From NCBI GenBank assembly GCA_037965595.1, contig CP150183.1, positions 1,240,001 to 1,304,000 of the forward strand: a DNA stretch of 64,000 nt, read 5' to 3'. A model generated the notes under the pieces. It made no database searches, was not told the DNA's origin, and was given only the letters and a program-made list of their open reading frames with translations. Shown in pieces: positions 17,031 through 25,589 of the stretch. A program made the translations under genes and the position numbers. Each line of letters opens with the position of its first letter. Position 1 is the stretch's first letter. Source of the stretch: Alkalihalobacillus sp. FSL W8-0930. Lineage in GTDB: Bacteria > Bacillota > Bacilli > Bacillales > Bacillaceae_D.

Positions 17031-17120
17031 AAGAGAGGACGGAATCAACAAAGAGCTTGCACATAAACCATTCCATTAAGCACTAAATTGGGCCAACACT
17101 TTTCATCGAATTTATGACAG

Positions 17121-17149
17121 TTGAGTGGTGGGTGTATACATAGTATATT
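17121..17149 (+). promoter_or_regulatory. Candidate sigma-A promoter of hemEHY
   Basis: TTGAGT, a 17-base spacer and TATATT lie about 127 bases upstream of hemE. The IS and repeats end 80 bases before it, so the operon keeps its own promoter. Confidence 0.5.
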
Positions 17150-17275
17150 CAGGTTATTATAGTGAATGTTAGATAATGATTCGCGTGGAATGCTTTTCTT
17201 ATTGAAATAAAGTAAACTAGAGAGTGGATAGTAGTTGGTTCGGCTTTTAGGAAGAGAGAAGGGTGGATATACACT

Positions 17276-18331
17276 ATGGGAGAAACGCAATTTAATGATA
17301 CGTTTTTAAAGGCATGTAGGGGAGAGGATCATTCGCACGTCCCGGTCTGGTACATGCGACAAGCAGGGCGGTCGCAGCCGGAATATCGTAAAATCAAAGA
17401 AAAGTATTCTTTGTTTGAGATCACGCATCAGCCTGAACTATGTGCTTATGTGACAAAGCTTCCGGTTGACCAGTACAACAATGATGCAGCTATTTTATAT
17501 AAGGATATTATGACGCCGCTTCCGGCCATTGGAGTGGACGTTGAAATTAAGTCAGGAATTGGTCCTGTTATACATAACCCCATTACATCTATGCAGGACG
17601 TAGAGCGTCTAGGAATGATTGAGCCGGAGAAAGATGTAGACTACGTCTTAGATACAATTAAGCTGCTTAGAACACAACTTGATGTTCCGCTTATTAGCTT
17701 TGGTGGAGCGCCGTTCACTTTAGCTAGTTATATGATAGAGGGCGGTCCTTCTAAAAATTATCATCACACAAAGGCGTTTATGTACGCGAACCCTAAAGCT
17801 TGGTTTCTTTTAATGGACAAGCTTGGTGACGTTACCATTTCATATGTTAAGGCTCAAATTAAGGCCGGAGCCCAAGCCATTCAGCTGTTTGATTCGTGGG
17901 TTGGGGCGTTAAGTCGCGAGGATTATATAACCTATATCAAACCGGTTATGGAGCGTGTGTTCAACTCGCTTCGTTCGGAAAATGTTCCACTCATTATGCA
18001 CGGAGTCGGAGCAAGTCATCTAGCAACAGAGTGGAACTCACTGCCTCTTGATGTTGTCGGGCTTGATTGGAGACTTTCCGTAAACGAGGCGAGAGCGCTA
18101 GGAGTAACAAAAACGGTTCAAGGAAACTTAGATCCTGCGATTCTTCTTGCGCCGTGGGAAGTAATTGAAGAGAAGGCAAAGGCTATCTTGGACCAAGGAA
18201 TGAAGTCCAACAACTTTATCTTTAACTTAGGTCATGGAGTATTCCCTGAAGTGGATCCAGCCGTCCTGAGACGACTTACAGCTTTTGTACATGAATATTC
18301 AGCTCAATATAAGCAAACACATACATCGTAG
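17276..18331 (+). CDS. hemE: Uroporphyrinogen decarboxylase HemE
   Basis: The enzyme removes four carboxyl groups from uroporphyrinogen III to give coproporphyrinogen III. The 351-residue length is normal. Signatures are [16 protein letters not shown] near the N terminus, the aspartate in the [14 protein letters not shown] segment, and [23 protein letters not shown] lies before the ATG. It starts the hemEHY operon, 23 bases before hemH. In B. subtilis this enzyme also belongs to the coproporphyrin-dependent haem route. Confidence 0.96.
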   Translation: MGETQFNDTFLKACRGEDHSHVPVWYMRQAGRSQPEYRKIKEKYSLFEITHQPELCAYVTKLPVDQYNNDAAILYKDIMTPLPAIGVDVEIKSGIGPVIHNPITSMQDVERLGMIEPEKDVDYVLDTIKLLRTQLDVPLISFGGAPFTLASYMIEGGPSKNYHHTKAFMYANPKAWFLLMDKLGDVTISYVKAQIKAGAQAIQLFDSWVGALSREDYITYIKPVMERVFNSLRSENVPLIMHGVGASHLATEWNSLPLDVVGLDWRLSVNEARALGVTKTVQGNLDPAILLAPWEVIEEKAKAILDQGMKSNNFIFNLGHGVFPEVDPAVLRRLTAFVHEYSAQYKQTHTS

Positions 18332-18354
18332 GTAACGAGAAGGAGCGTTTTGTT

Positions 18355-19296
18355 ATGGCTAAAAAGAAATTAGGAATTTTAATTATGGCTTACGGAACTC
18401 CACGTTCAAAAGAAGAGGTTGAGCCTTATTACACACATATTCGACGTGGGCGTAAGCCAAGTGAAGAAGCCTTACAAGATTTGATGGACCGATATGAGGC
18501 AATTGGTGGATTAAGCCCATTAGCTGTTATTACAGAAGATCAGGCCGAGGGAGTTGAACACATTTTAAATGAGACGCTTGATGAGTATGAAGTCAAAGCG
18601 TATCTCGGGTTAAAGCACATTGAACCATTTATTGAAGATGCTGTAGCAGAAATGGTACAGGACGAAGTAGAGGAAGCGGTAAGTTTAGTACTTGCGCCTC
18701 ACTTCTCAACCTTTAGTGTGAAATCGTACAATCAGCGTGCGCAAACAGAGGCCGAGCGTTTGGGCGGGCTTACGATCCATAGTGTGGAAAGCTGGTATAA
18801 GGAGCCTGGATTCTTAAATTATTGGTCAAATCAAATTAAAGAAACGATGGCAAGCGTTTCAAATCCTGATGAGACTTGTGTTATCTTTTCAGCGCACAGT
18901 CTTCCAGAAAAAATTATTGCAGCTGGTGACCCTTATCCAGACCAATTAAAAGAAACAGCAGATCTTCTAGCGGAAATGACCGGGATTAAGCATTATGAGA
19001 TTGGTTGGCAAAGTGAAGGAAATACACCAGATCCTTGGATTGGACCTGATGTTCAGGACTTAACACGAACGCTTTATCATGAGAAGGGGTATAAGGCATT
19101 TGTTTATTGCCCTGTTGGGTTTATAGCTGACCATTTAGAAGTTTTATTTGATAATGACTATGAATGTAAGGTCGTTACGGATGAGCTAGGTGTTGACTAC
19201 TTTAGACCAAAGATGCCTAACACGGATCCTGAGTTCTTAGCTAGTTTAGCCAATGTCATTCGCAAAAAGCTGATAGAAGGAAGGGACTCTTTGTGA
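18355..19296 (+). CDS. hemH: Coproporphyrin ferrochelatase HemH (CpfC)
   Basis: The 313-residue protein (B. subtilis 310) inserts iron into coproporphyrin III in the Gram-positive pathway. It carries the family motif [10 protein letters not shown] (about 180-190), an N-terminal [25 protein letters not shown] region, and [15 protein letters not shown], with [15 protein letters not shown] near the C terminus including the conserved glutamate. GAAGGAGCG precedes the ATG. The last four bases overlap hemY. Confidence 0.96.
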   Translation: MAKKKLGILIMAYGTPRSKEEVEPYYTHIRRGRKPSEEALQDLMDRYEAIGGLSPLAVITEDQAEGVEHILNETLDEYEVKAYLGLKHIEPFIEDAVAEMVQDEVEEAVSLVLAPHFSTFSVKSYNQRAQTEAERLGGLTIHSVESWYKEPGFLNYWSNQIKETMASVSNPDETCVIFSAHSLPEKIIAAGDPYPDQLKETADLLAEMTGIKHYEIGWQSEGNTPDPWIGPDVQDLTRTLYHEKGYKAFVYCPVGFIADHLEVLFDNDYECKVVTDELGVDYFRPKMPNTDPEFLASLANVIRKKLIEGRDSL

Positions 19297-20693
19297 AAAA
19301 AAGAGTAGCAATCATAGGTGGCGGCATAACAGGTCTTGCCGCTGCCTTTGAGATTGAGAAGGCGAACCAACGTGGAGAAACCGAACTAGAATACCATGTG
19401 ATTGAAGGGTCTAATCGATTAGGTGGGAAGATTCAAACACATAGACGAGACGGTTTTGTAATTGAGGCAGGCCCTGATTCTTACTTAAAGAGAAAAACAA
19501 GTATGACTACCTTAATTGAAGAAGTAGGGTTGCAGGATGACCTGACTACTAATGATACGGGACAATCCTATATCTTAAAGGGAACGAACTTATACCCAAT
19601 TCCTGCAGGAGCCGTGATGGGTGTACCTACAGAAATTACACCGTTCGTCCAAACTGGTTTGTTTAGTCCACTCGGGAAGATTCGTGCGCTTGGTGACTTT
19701 GTTATTCCTAAGACTATGGGACCGAACGAAGATATCTCATTAGGTCACTTCTTTAGAAAGAGACTAGGAAATGAAGTGGTAGATCATCTCATTGAACCTC
19801 TCCTATCCGGAATTTATGGTGGAGATATGAATAAGCTTAGTTTAAAAGCTACATTTCCTCACTTTCAACAGATGGAAGAAGCGAATCGCAGCTTAATCAA
19901 AGGGATTAAGAAAAGTCGTCCTAAAACACCAAAGGTAAATGGCGCTCCAAAGAAAAAAGAAGGTATGTTCCAGACGTTAAAACATGGAATTGAATCGCTT
20001 GTTGAAGCAGTAGCTGATAAGCTTAATCCAGAAGCTATTCACTTAAATCAAAATGTGAAAAGCATCACAAAAGCAGAAGCTGGTTTTATTCTTCAATATG
20101 AAGAAGGTCAAAAAGAAGTGTTTGATTATGTAATCGTGACAACACCACCACCTGTCACTGCGAATATATTATCGAACTATCCATACTTTGATTATTTTAA
20201 GCAAATGGAAATGACCTCAATTGCCACAGTTGCCATGGTCTTTCCGGAGGATGCGGTGGTTCAAGCTGAAGAAGGAACGGGATTTGTTGTCTCTAGAAAA
20301 AGTGGATACACCATTACAGCTTGTACATGGACAAGCAAAAAATGGCGTCATACAACACCTCCAGGAAAAGTGATTCTTCGATGTTACGTCGGACGACCGG
20401 GACACAGCGAAATCGTTAGCAAGTCAGATGAGGAGATCATTCAAACGGTACTGGACGATTTATCGCGTGTCATTGAAATTAAGGAAGAGCCAGACTTCTA
20501 TTATGTAAGTCGCTGGTCCAACCCACAGTATCAAGTCGGTCACACATTCAAGTTAGATAAAATGAAAGAGGACACTGAGGCATTTCTCCCGGGACTAGCT
20601 ATAGCAGGAGCTGGACTCGAAGGCGTCGGCCTGCCAGATTGTATTGATCAAGGTAAGGCTTGTGCTAATGCGATTATTGATACAGAGCAATAG
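19293..20693 (+). CDS. hemY: Coproporphyrinogen III oxidase HemY (CgoX)
   Basis: This FAD enzyme has 466 residues. The dinucleotide-binding motif [16 protein letters not shown] is at the N terminus and [21 protein letters not shown] near the C terminus closes the FAD site. It oxidises coproporphyrinogen III to coproporphyrin III before iron insertion by HemH. It starts with GTG overlapping the hemH stop, with GAAGGAAGG upstream. A terminator follows directly, ending the operon. pbpF, its neighbour in B. subtilis, lies on the other side of the IS. Confidence 0.95.
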   Translation: MKKRVAIIGGGITGLAAAFEIEKANQRGETELEYHVIEGSNRLGGKIQTHRRDGFVIEAGPDSYLKRKTSMTTLIEEVGLQDDLTTNDTGQSYILKGTNLYPIPAGAVMGVPTEITPFVQTGLFSPLGKIRALGDFVIPKTMGPNEDISLGHFFRKRLGNEVVDHLIEPLLSGIYGGDMNKLSLKATFPHFQQMEEANRSLIKGIKKSRPKTPKVNGAPKKKEGMFQTLKHGIESLVEAVADKLNPEAIHLNQNVKSITKAEAGFILQYEEGQKEVFDYVIVTTPPPVTANILSNYPYFDYFKQMEMTSIATVAMVFPEDAVVQAEEGTGFVVSRKSGYTITACTWTSKKWRHTTPPGKVILRCYVGRPGHSEIVSKSDEEIIQTVLDDLSRVIEIKEEPDFYYVSRWSNPQYQVGHTFKLDKMKEDTEAFLPGLAIAGAGLEGVGLPDCIDQGKACANAIIDTEQ

Positions 20694-20695
20694 TA

Positions 20696-20727
20696 AAAGG
20701 CTAGGACGAATAGGTCCTAGCCTCTTA
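20696..20727. terminator. Terminator of hemEHY
   Basis: GGCTAGGAC and GTCCTAGCC form a 9-bp stem with a 7-base loop; the left A-rich flank also suits the converging small gene. A second inverted repeat, ACGTATATC/GATATACGT, lies just beyond (20727-20754). Confidence 0.8.
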
Positions 20728-20739
20728 CGTATATCGGAT

Positions 20740-20889
20740 TTAGCGGATATACGTAAGATATTTTGTGCGTGTTGCTTCTAGTTCTTCAGAGAGTCTTTGC
20801 TGACGTTCAATTTCTTTTAATTCAGCTTCTGAAAAAACGCGCTTTTTAATCACAATTGTGAAAAAGATAAAGTGCAAATTCATGTTCAT
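20740..20889 (-). CDS. YrzI-type small protein (49 aa)
   Basis: The ORF of 49 codons starts MNMNLHFIFFTIVIKKRVFSEAE: a short hydrophobic stretch, a basic turn, then a charged helix (EIERQQRLSEELEATRTKY). This matches the YrzI family of Bacillus, whose members begin like MTLNLFFLTITI-K-R. AGGAGGAA lies upstream of the first ATG. Family members are tiny and often encoded in tandem; their function is not known, and they have been linked to sporulation. It converges with hemY. Confidence 0.65.
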   Translation of the reverse strand: MNMNLHFIFFTIVIKKRVFSEAELKEIERQQRLSEELEATRTKYLTYIR

Positions 20890-20913
20890 TTCCTCCTATC
20901 TAACCAAATTCCT

Positions 20914-20979
20914 TCAGGTTAAGCCTTTCACCTTTTTATACCAATCTAATACGAGTGAGCCTTTCATCATGGTCATCAC
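20914..20979 (-). CDS. Possible 21-aa micro-ORF upstream of yrzI-like gene
   Basis: GTG ATG follows AGGAGGAA by 7-8 bases, and the 22-codon frame encodes a small basic peptide (MMTMMKGSLVLDWYKKVKGLT). It ends 25 bases before the YrzI-type start, so the two could be cotranslated or the first could be a leader. The only support is the perfect ribosome site and position. Confidence 0.35.
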   Translation of the reverse strand: MMTMMKGSLVLDWYKKVKGLT

Positions 20980-21024
20980 ATTTTATTCCTCCTAATCAAA
21001 TTATTTCTATTAAAAAAGAGCACA

Positions 21025-21054
21025 AAAAATCCGCAGCATGCACCGCGGATTTTT
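21025..21054. terminator. Bidirectional rho-independent terminator
   Basis: AAAAATCCGC and GCGGATTTTT form a perfect 10-bp stem with a 10-base loop, with A- and T-runs giving termination on both strands. It isolates the yrzI-like unit from the 27-codon gene. Confidence 0.8.
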
Positions 21055-21065
21055 ACAAGATATAA

Positions 21066-21098
21066 AAAGCCGCAGGAATGATCTCATCCCTGCGACAA
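21066..21098 (-). terminator. Terminator of the 27-codon gene
   Basis: On the minus strand GTCGCAGGGATGA and TCATTCCTGCGGC pair with a two-base tip (GA), and TTTTTAT follows. It is 50 bases after the stop codon of the small ORF at 21146-21229. Confidence 0.8.
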
Positions 21099-21145
21099 TA
21101 TCAAGATCCTAAACATTGGATTAGTGGTCTTTTAATAGCCAGTTT

Positions 21146-21229
21146 TCATCGAAAACAGATGGGCGTGAGTATATGAATATTCAGTTTGTGTAAGTTCGTC
21201 ATCGGTGTATCAAGATGTAGGTTAAACAT
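21146..21229 (-). CDS. 27-residue small ORF with own promoter and terminator
   Basis: ATG follows AAAGGAGCTGAGTACT and opens 27 codons (MFNLHLDTPM... ending TPICFR). A near-consensus sigma-A promoter lies 38 bases upstream of the start codon and a perfect terminator 50 bases after the stop, so a transcript of roughly 190 bases is predicted. I recognise no homologue. The peptide is histidine- and asparagine-rich and not clearly a membrane helix. It might be a small protein, a leader peptide or simply the reading frame within a small RNA. Confidence 0.5.
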   Translation of the reverse strand: MFNLHLDTPMTNLHKLNIHILTPICFR

Positions 21230-21266
21230 AGTACTCAGCTCCTTTCGATTTGTTAATACGTTTCCA

Positions 21267-21295
21267 AGTATAGCCAACAAATAATAAATTGTAAA
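21267..21295 (-). promoter_or_regulatory. Sigma-A promoter of the 27-codon gene
   Basis: On the minus strand TTTACA, a 17-base spacer and TATACT match the consensus at 5 of 6 in each box with ideal spacing. Confidence 0.7.
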
Positions 21296-21335
21296 GTCTT
21301 TTTGTGAAAATAAAACGACAATTAGCATAAAAGGG

Positions 21336-21363
21336 TTGACAAATATATGTATGAAACTATACA
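21336..21363 (+). promoter_or_regulatory. Candidate promoter ahead of spo0B
   Basis: TTGACA, a 16-base spacer and TATACA lie 155 bases upstream of spo0B. The -35 is perfect. The bases between it and spo0B hold no gene. Confidence 0.5.
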
Positions 21364-21517
21364 AGAATAGTGAAAATATGGATGAGAATTAAGTATTTCT
21401 TTCACTCCGTATGCAGAGATTCCGAACTTAGCTGTTTGTACGGGATATTCTGTGATAAAATGGTTTGTACACTTTATACACTCTGTTCATACAAGGTGAA
21501 AAACGAGGAGAGTTTGA

Positions 21518-22060
21518 ATGACCCGACACGAGGAACTTTTATCGACACTTACACATACAAGACATGATTGGTTAAATATTCTACAATTGATAAAAGGAAA
21601 TTTAGCTCTTGGGCATTATCACCGTATAGAAGAAATCATTGAGCAAACAACTCAAAAGTCAATTTCAGAAAGCAAACTTTGTAATATTGGAGTTCCTGAA
21701 TTGAGCCTTTTTCTGATCGGTTATAATTGGGGTAGTCAAAAGGTTGATTTAAATTATGAGATGACTGGCGAGGAATGGTCACTTGAAAGCTGGGGAGAGC
21801 CACTTCTTTTAATGACTCGTTCAATTATGAATCAATTTGATCAATCGTCTTCTTTTACATCTGAGAACAGCGTCATGATAACGTTTGACTATTCGGAGCA
21901 AGATTGCTTACTAACATTCCGTTTTATTGGAGAAACAGAGTTAAAAGAAGCCGATTGGAAAGACTTATTAAACGTAGCGAACGATTCAAACTTAATATGT
22001 GCCCTGTTGCATCAAGATGAGTATGAATGCGTAATTACTATATTGATAAAGAAAGTGTAA
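21518..22060 (+). CDS. spo0B: Sporulation phosphotransferase Spo0B
   Basis: Spo0B passes phosphate from Spo0F to Spo0A in the sporulation phosphorelay. The 180-residue protein has the phospho-accepting histidine at H16 in TRHDWLNILQLIKGNL, equal to H30 of B. subtilis, so the N terminus is about 14 residues shorter. The rest is the degenerate histidine-kinase-like domain without ATP-binding motifs. GAGGAGAG precedes the ATG. obg follows, as in B. subtilis, but rplU-ysxB-rpmA, the usual upstream neighbours, are absent. Confidence 0.9.
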   Translation: MTRHEELLSTLTHTRHDWLNILQLIKGNLALGHYHRIEEIIEQTTQKSISESKLCNIGVPELSLFLIGYNWGSQKVDLNYEMTGEEWSLESWGEPLLLMTRSIMNQFDQSSSFTSENSVMITFDYSEQDCLLTFRFIGETELKEADWKDLLNVANDSNLICALLHQDEYECVITILIKKV

Positions 22061-22114
22061 GGAATAGCAAGACCGTTTGTTTGACGCGGTAAATACGTAT
22101 TAGAGGTGAAAAAC

Positions 22115-23398
22115 ATGTTTGTAGATAAAGTAAAGATTTATGCCAAAGGAGGAGATGGCGGGAACGGTCAAGTCTCCTATCGTAGAGAAAAGTACGTTCC
22201 TGATGGCGGACCAGCTGGTGGAGATGGTGGCCGAGGTGCAAGTGTTGTGTTTGTAGTTGAGGAAGGCTTACGTACGTTAATGGATTTCCGTTACAACAGA
22301 CATTTTAAAGCGCCTAAAGGAGAAAATGGTCGCCCTAAAAATCAGCATGGAAGAAATGCAGATGATATGATTGTTAAGGTTCCACCTGGTACAACCGTTG
22401 TGGATGAATTGACAGGTCAAATTATTGCTGACTTAACAGAAGCTGGTCAAAAGGCCGTCATTGCAAAAGGTGGACGAGGTGGACGTGGAAACACTCGTTT
22501 CGCGACACCAGCAAATCCTGCTCCTGATACTGCGGAGAACGGGGAGCCAGGACAAGAGCGAGAAGTTACGTTAGAACTTAAGTTACTCGCAGATGTAGGT
22601 TTGGTTGGATTCCCTAGTGTAGGTAAATCAACGTTATTATCCGTTGTATCAGCTGCAAAGCCTAAAATTGGAGATTATCATTTTACAACGCTTGCTCCTA
22701 ACCTAGGTGTAGTTGAAACGGTAGACCACCGTAGCTTTGTTATGGCGGATTTGCCTGGACTAATTGAAGGAGCACATGAAGGAACTGGACTTGGGCATCA
22801 ATTCCTTCGCCACATTGAACGTACAAGAGTGATCGTCCATGTTGTTGACATGGCGGCAATTGAGGGACGTGATCCTTATCAGGATTATCTAAGTATCCAG
22901 GATGAGTTAAAGCAGTATAACCTGCGTCTAACAGAACGTCCAAAGGTGATTGTTGCTAATAAAATGGACATGCCTGAAGCGGCTGATAACCTGGAGATGT
23001 TCCGTGAACAGCTAACAGAAGACACACCAATTTTCCCTGTATCCGCCCTGACAAAGGATGGATTAAAAGGGTTGCTATCAAAAGTTGCTGATGAACTTGA
23101 ACAGGCACCAGAATTCCCTCTATATGAGGAAAGTGAAGAAGAAACACGTGTATTATACAAGCATGAAAAAAGAAAAGAACCATTTATTATTACGCGTGCT
23201 GATGACGGAGTGTATGACGTTGCCGGTGTGGAACTGGAGAGAATCTTTAAGATGACTGACTTCCAACGTGATGAATCGGTTCGTCGTTTCGCGCGTCAAC
23301 TCCGTAAAATGGGTGTAGATGCTGCCTTACGTGAACGTGGAGCTCAACATGGAGAGCTAGTACGTATCTTAAATTACGAATTCGAATTTATCGAATAG
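22115..23398 (+). CDS. obg: GTPase Obg (CgtA)
   Basis: The 427-residue essential GTPase acts in 50S ribosome assembly, stress response and sporulation. It has the glycine-rich Obg fold (1-158, with [18 protein letters not shown] and GGRGGRGN), G1 GFPSVGKST, the [10 protein letters not shown] switch, G3 [10 protein letters not shown]4 NKMD and the C-terminal OCT domain. GAGGTG lies 6 bases before ATG 22115; the in-frame GTG at 22106 is part of that site. It is 54 bases after spo0B. Confidence 0.96.
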   Translation: MFVDKVKIYAKGGDGGNGQVSYRREKYVPDGGPAGGDGGRGASVVFVVEEGLRTLMDFRYNRHFKAPKGENGRPKNQHGRNADDMIVKVPPGTTVVDELTGQIIADLTEAGQKAVIAKGGRGGRGNTRFATPANPAPDTAENGEPGQEREVTLELKLLADVGLVGFPSVGKSTLLSVVSAAKPKIGDYHFTTLAPNLGVVETVDHRSFVMADLPGLIEGAHEGTGLGHQFLRHIERTRVIVHVVDMAAIEGRDPYQDYLSIQDELKQYNLRLTERPKVIVANKMDMPEAADNLEMFREQLTEDTPIFPVSALTKDGLKGLLSKVADELEQAPEFPLYEESEEETRVLYKHEKRKEPFIITRADDGVYDVAGVELERIFKMTDFQRDESVRRFARQLRKMGVDAALRERGAQHGELVRILNYEFEFIE

Positions 23399-23401
23399 CA
23401 G

Positions 23402-23429
23402 AAAGGGGGATGCTTGCATCTCCTTTTTT
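23402..23429 (+). terminator. Terminator of spo0B-obg
   Basis: AGGGGGATGC and GCATCTCCTT pair (with one wobble) around a TT tip and are followed by TTTTTT. Confidence 0.8.
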
Positions 23430-23431
23430 GG

Positions 23432-23460
23432 TTGTCAAATGAAGGTGTACCTCCTATAAT
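23432..23460 (+). promoter_or_regulatory. Sigma-A promoter of pheB-pheA
   Basis: TTGTCA, a 17-base spacer and a perfect TATAAT lie 61 bases before pheB. Confidence 0.8.
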
Positions 23461-23477
23461 AGGGGAGAGTACTTTTG

Positions 23478-23499
23478 TACACTCGTAGTGAACAGTGTA
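23478..23499. promoter_or_regulatory. Candidate operator in the pheB leader
   Basis: TACACT-N10-AGTGTA forms an inverted repeat just downstream of the expected start of transcription, a typical position for a repressor site. No T-box or attenuator hairpin is seen in this short leader. Confidence 0.35.
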
Positions 23500-23521
23500 T
23501 AAATCAGGGAGATGAAGTGGC

Positions 23522-23962
23522 ATGTCAGCGAGACGGTTCTTCCTTATAAGAGAAGATATCTTAACAGATGCAATGATTAAAACATTAGAAGCTAAATCCA
23601 TGCTACAGTCTGGAGAGGCGAAGAAAATTAACGAAGCGGCTCAGAAAGTCGGTTTAAGCCGGAGTGCATTTTACAAATATAAAGACGGAATTTTTCCCTT
23701 TCATGCAATGGCGAAGGAAAAAATCGTCACATTATCGATTAATCTATTGGACAAGTCTGGAACATTATCTGAATTGTTAATGATTGTAGCAAATACGGGT
23801 GCGAACATTTTAACGATTAATCAAACAATCCCACTGCAGGGAAGAGCTCATATTACATTATCTATTGATACGGCTCCCATTACGATGCAGCTCGATGAGT
23901 TATTCGAGCAAATGAAAAAACTGAAGGCTGTTGAGAAAGTAGAACTTGCTGGTTCAGGTTGA
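23522..23962 (+). CDS. pheB: PheB, ACT-domain protein
   Basis: The 146-residue protein (B. subtilis PheB 147) has an N-terminal segment with KINEAAQKVGLSRSAFYKYKD, which looks like a helix-turn-helix, and a C-terminal ACT domain (about 70-143, LSINLLDKSGTLSELLMIVANTGANILTINQ). ACT domains bind amino acids, so a phenylalanine-sensing regulatory role is plausible but unproven. It is 18 bases from pheA and shares its promoter. Confidence 0.92.
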   Translation: MSARRFFLIREDILTDAMIKTLEAKSMLQSGEAKKINEAAQKVGLSRSAFYKYKDGIFPFHAMAKEKIVTLSINLLDKSGTLSELLMIVANTGANILTINQTIPLQGRAHITLSIDTAPITMQLDELFEQMKKLKAVEKVELAGSG

Positions 23963-23980
23963 GAAAGGAAGAGTTTTTAA

Positions 23981-24859
23981 ATGAAAGTCGGCTTTTTAGG
24001 ACCAAAAGGAACATTTACAGAGATGGCAGCTACTGCTTTATTCCCGAATGAAGAATTAATTCCTTGTCAAACGATTCCTTTAAGTATGGACAAGGTAGCG
24101 CAGCACGACTTAGATTTAACTGTTGTTCCAATTGAGAATACGATTGAGGGATCCGTGAATATTACGCTCGATTACTTGATTCATAAGCAAAGACTGCCAA
24201 TTATTGCAGGCGTGACGGTTACAATTGCCCAGCAATTTTTGATGCATCCCATCCAGCTTGAAAAAGGAAATCAACCCGAACGTGTTCTTTCACATCCTCA
24301 TGCCCTTGCACAGTGTCATGATTTCTTAAAAGAAACATATCCTGCGGCAACCGTTGAATATACAAATTCTACCGGATCTGCTGCTGCGTGGCTTGCAGCA
24401 AACCCGGCTGAGCCTGTTGCTTGTATTGCCAATGAACTGGCCGCAAAAGAATACGGCTTAACGATGGTTCATCAAGACATTCAAGACTATAGTAGTAACC
24501 GGACACGCTTTCTCGTTCTTGGACGTAACAATGAGCAATATGATGTAAGTGGCCCATACAAAATAAGTGACAGAACCACTTTGATGATCACGTTACCTGA
24601 GGATTACACAGGGGCGCTTCATCAGGTATTGTCAGCTTTTGCGTGGCGCAAGCTTAACTTATCAAAGATTGAATCAAGACCAACAAAAACAGGGCTTGGG
24701 AATTATTATTTTATCATCGACATTGATCAAAAAATGGACGATGTCTTAATTCCGGGTGCGATCTCTGAGCTTGAAGTTCTTGGTTGTAAGGTAGAACTAC
24801 TTGGGAGCTATACGTGTTATTCATTAAGTGATTTAAAAGAAAAATCGGCCGTAAATTAA
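23981..24859 (+). CDS. pheA: Prephenate dehydratase PheA
   Basis: The enzyme converts prephenate to phenylpyruvate in phenylalanine synthesis. The 292-residue monofunctional form starts FLGPKGTFTEMAA, carries the catalytic region SNRTRFLVLGR, and ends with an ACT domain holding the ESRPTKTGLGNYYFIIDID motif for phenylalanine feedback. No chorismate mutase domain is fused. AAAGGAAGAG precedes the ATG. A strong terminator follows. Confidence 0.96.
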   Translation: MKVGFLGPKGTFTEMAATALFPNEELIPCQTIPLSMDKVAQHDLDLTVVPIENTIEGSVNITLDYLIHKQRLPIIAGVTVTIAQQFLMHPIQLEKGNQPERVLSHPHALAQCHDFLKETYPAATVEYTNSTGSAAAWLAANPAEPVACIANELAAKEYGLTMVHQDIQDYSSNRTRFLVLGRNNEQYDVSGPYKISDRTTLMITLPEDYTGALHQVLSAFAWRKLNLSKIESRPTKTGLGNYYFIIDIDQKMDDVLIPGAISELEVLGCKVELLGSYTCYSLSDLKEKSAVN

Positions 24860-24897
24860 AAAATGGAGGAGGTCCTAGATGACCTTCTCCATTTTTT
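24857..24897. terminator. Bidirectional terminator between pheA and niaR
   Basis: AAAATGGAG...GGTC and GACC...CTCCATTTT form a long stem with T-runs in both directions between convergent genes. Confidence 0.9.
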
Positions 24898-25435
24898 AGT
24901 TGTCCTCAAGTAAGATATGATTTGCACGTAACGCTTCTTTTGCCTGCTCTATCTGCGATGCTTCTTCTGCTTCAACGGTATGTAAATGAACACCTTCTGT
25001 AAGTGTTGATAAAAGCTGCGAGCCTGATTGGCTTATCTGTTTGTAGAATAAATCCGCATCAGCACGCGTTTTAATCATGAGAGAGGCTGTTAACTCACCG
25101 TATAAAGAGTGTTCAACAATTACATCGCGTACAATAAGTCCGTGATCAACCATAATATATAATTCATCTTTTGTTTGTGTTAAATCGTGTTTGCATGCAA
25201 GCAATTGAGTTACCTTTGAGGTTTTTGGTTCTGGAAGTAACATATACCCTTGAGCTGTTGCAAAAATTTCATGATTTTTTGCTTTTAGTATAGAAATATC
25301 CTGAACGATAATTTGTCTACTCACATTTGAGCGTCTTGCAAGTTCACTACCGGTAATGGGCTTAGAATCCTCTGATAACCAATTTAAAATGGCTGTACGT
25401 CTAGTGTCGCCAACTAATTTATCACCTTTTGTCAT
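24896..25435 (-). CDS. niaR: NAD-biosynthesis repressor NiaR (YrxA)
   Basis: The 179-residue repressor has an N-terminal winged helix (TRRTAILNWLSEDSKPITGSELARRSNVSRQIIVQDISILKA) and a C-terminal 3H domain with conserved histidines in MVDHGLIV, VEHSLYGEL and TEGVHLHTVE, which bind nicotinic acid with a metal. In B. subtilis it represses nadBCA and niaP and lies next to nifS-nadBCA; those genes are absent here. AAAGGGAG at 8 bases selects ATG 25435 over the GTG six bases earlier. Confidence 0.92.
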   Translation of the reverse strand: MTKGDKLVGDTRRTAILNWLSEDSKPITGSELARRSNVSRQIIVQDISILKAKNHEIFATAQGYMLLPEPKTSKVTQLLACKHDLTQTKDELYIMVDHGLIVRDVIVEHSLYGELTASLMIKTRADADLFYKQISQSGSQLLSTLTEGVHLHTVEAEEASQIEQAKEALRANHILLEDN

Positions 25436-25533
25436 GTTCACAACTCCCTTTAGCCTTCTTTTATTAGTATAACATGGTCTATTTTAAAAAAGGCTCACAT
25501 ACACTATTGGCGGTAGGAAATTAAGCGAATGTG

Positions 25534-25560
25534 TCAATATGCCCAAGTCCCGCATACACT
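25534..25560 (+). promoter_or_regulatory. Candidate sigma-E promoter of safA
   Basis: TCAATAT and CATACACT separated by 12-13 bases resemble the sigma-E pattern and lie 30 bases before safA, which is a mother-cell gene in B. subtilis. Confidence 0.45.
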
Positions 25561-25589
25561 AAACGGATGACTAAGAAAGGGTTGATCAT

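Noticed and set aside
23401-23521. T-box or phenylalanine leader before pheB
   Set aside because: The leader after the promoter is only about 55 bases, too short for a T-box, with no specifier or antiterminator structure.
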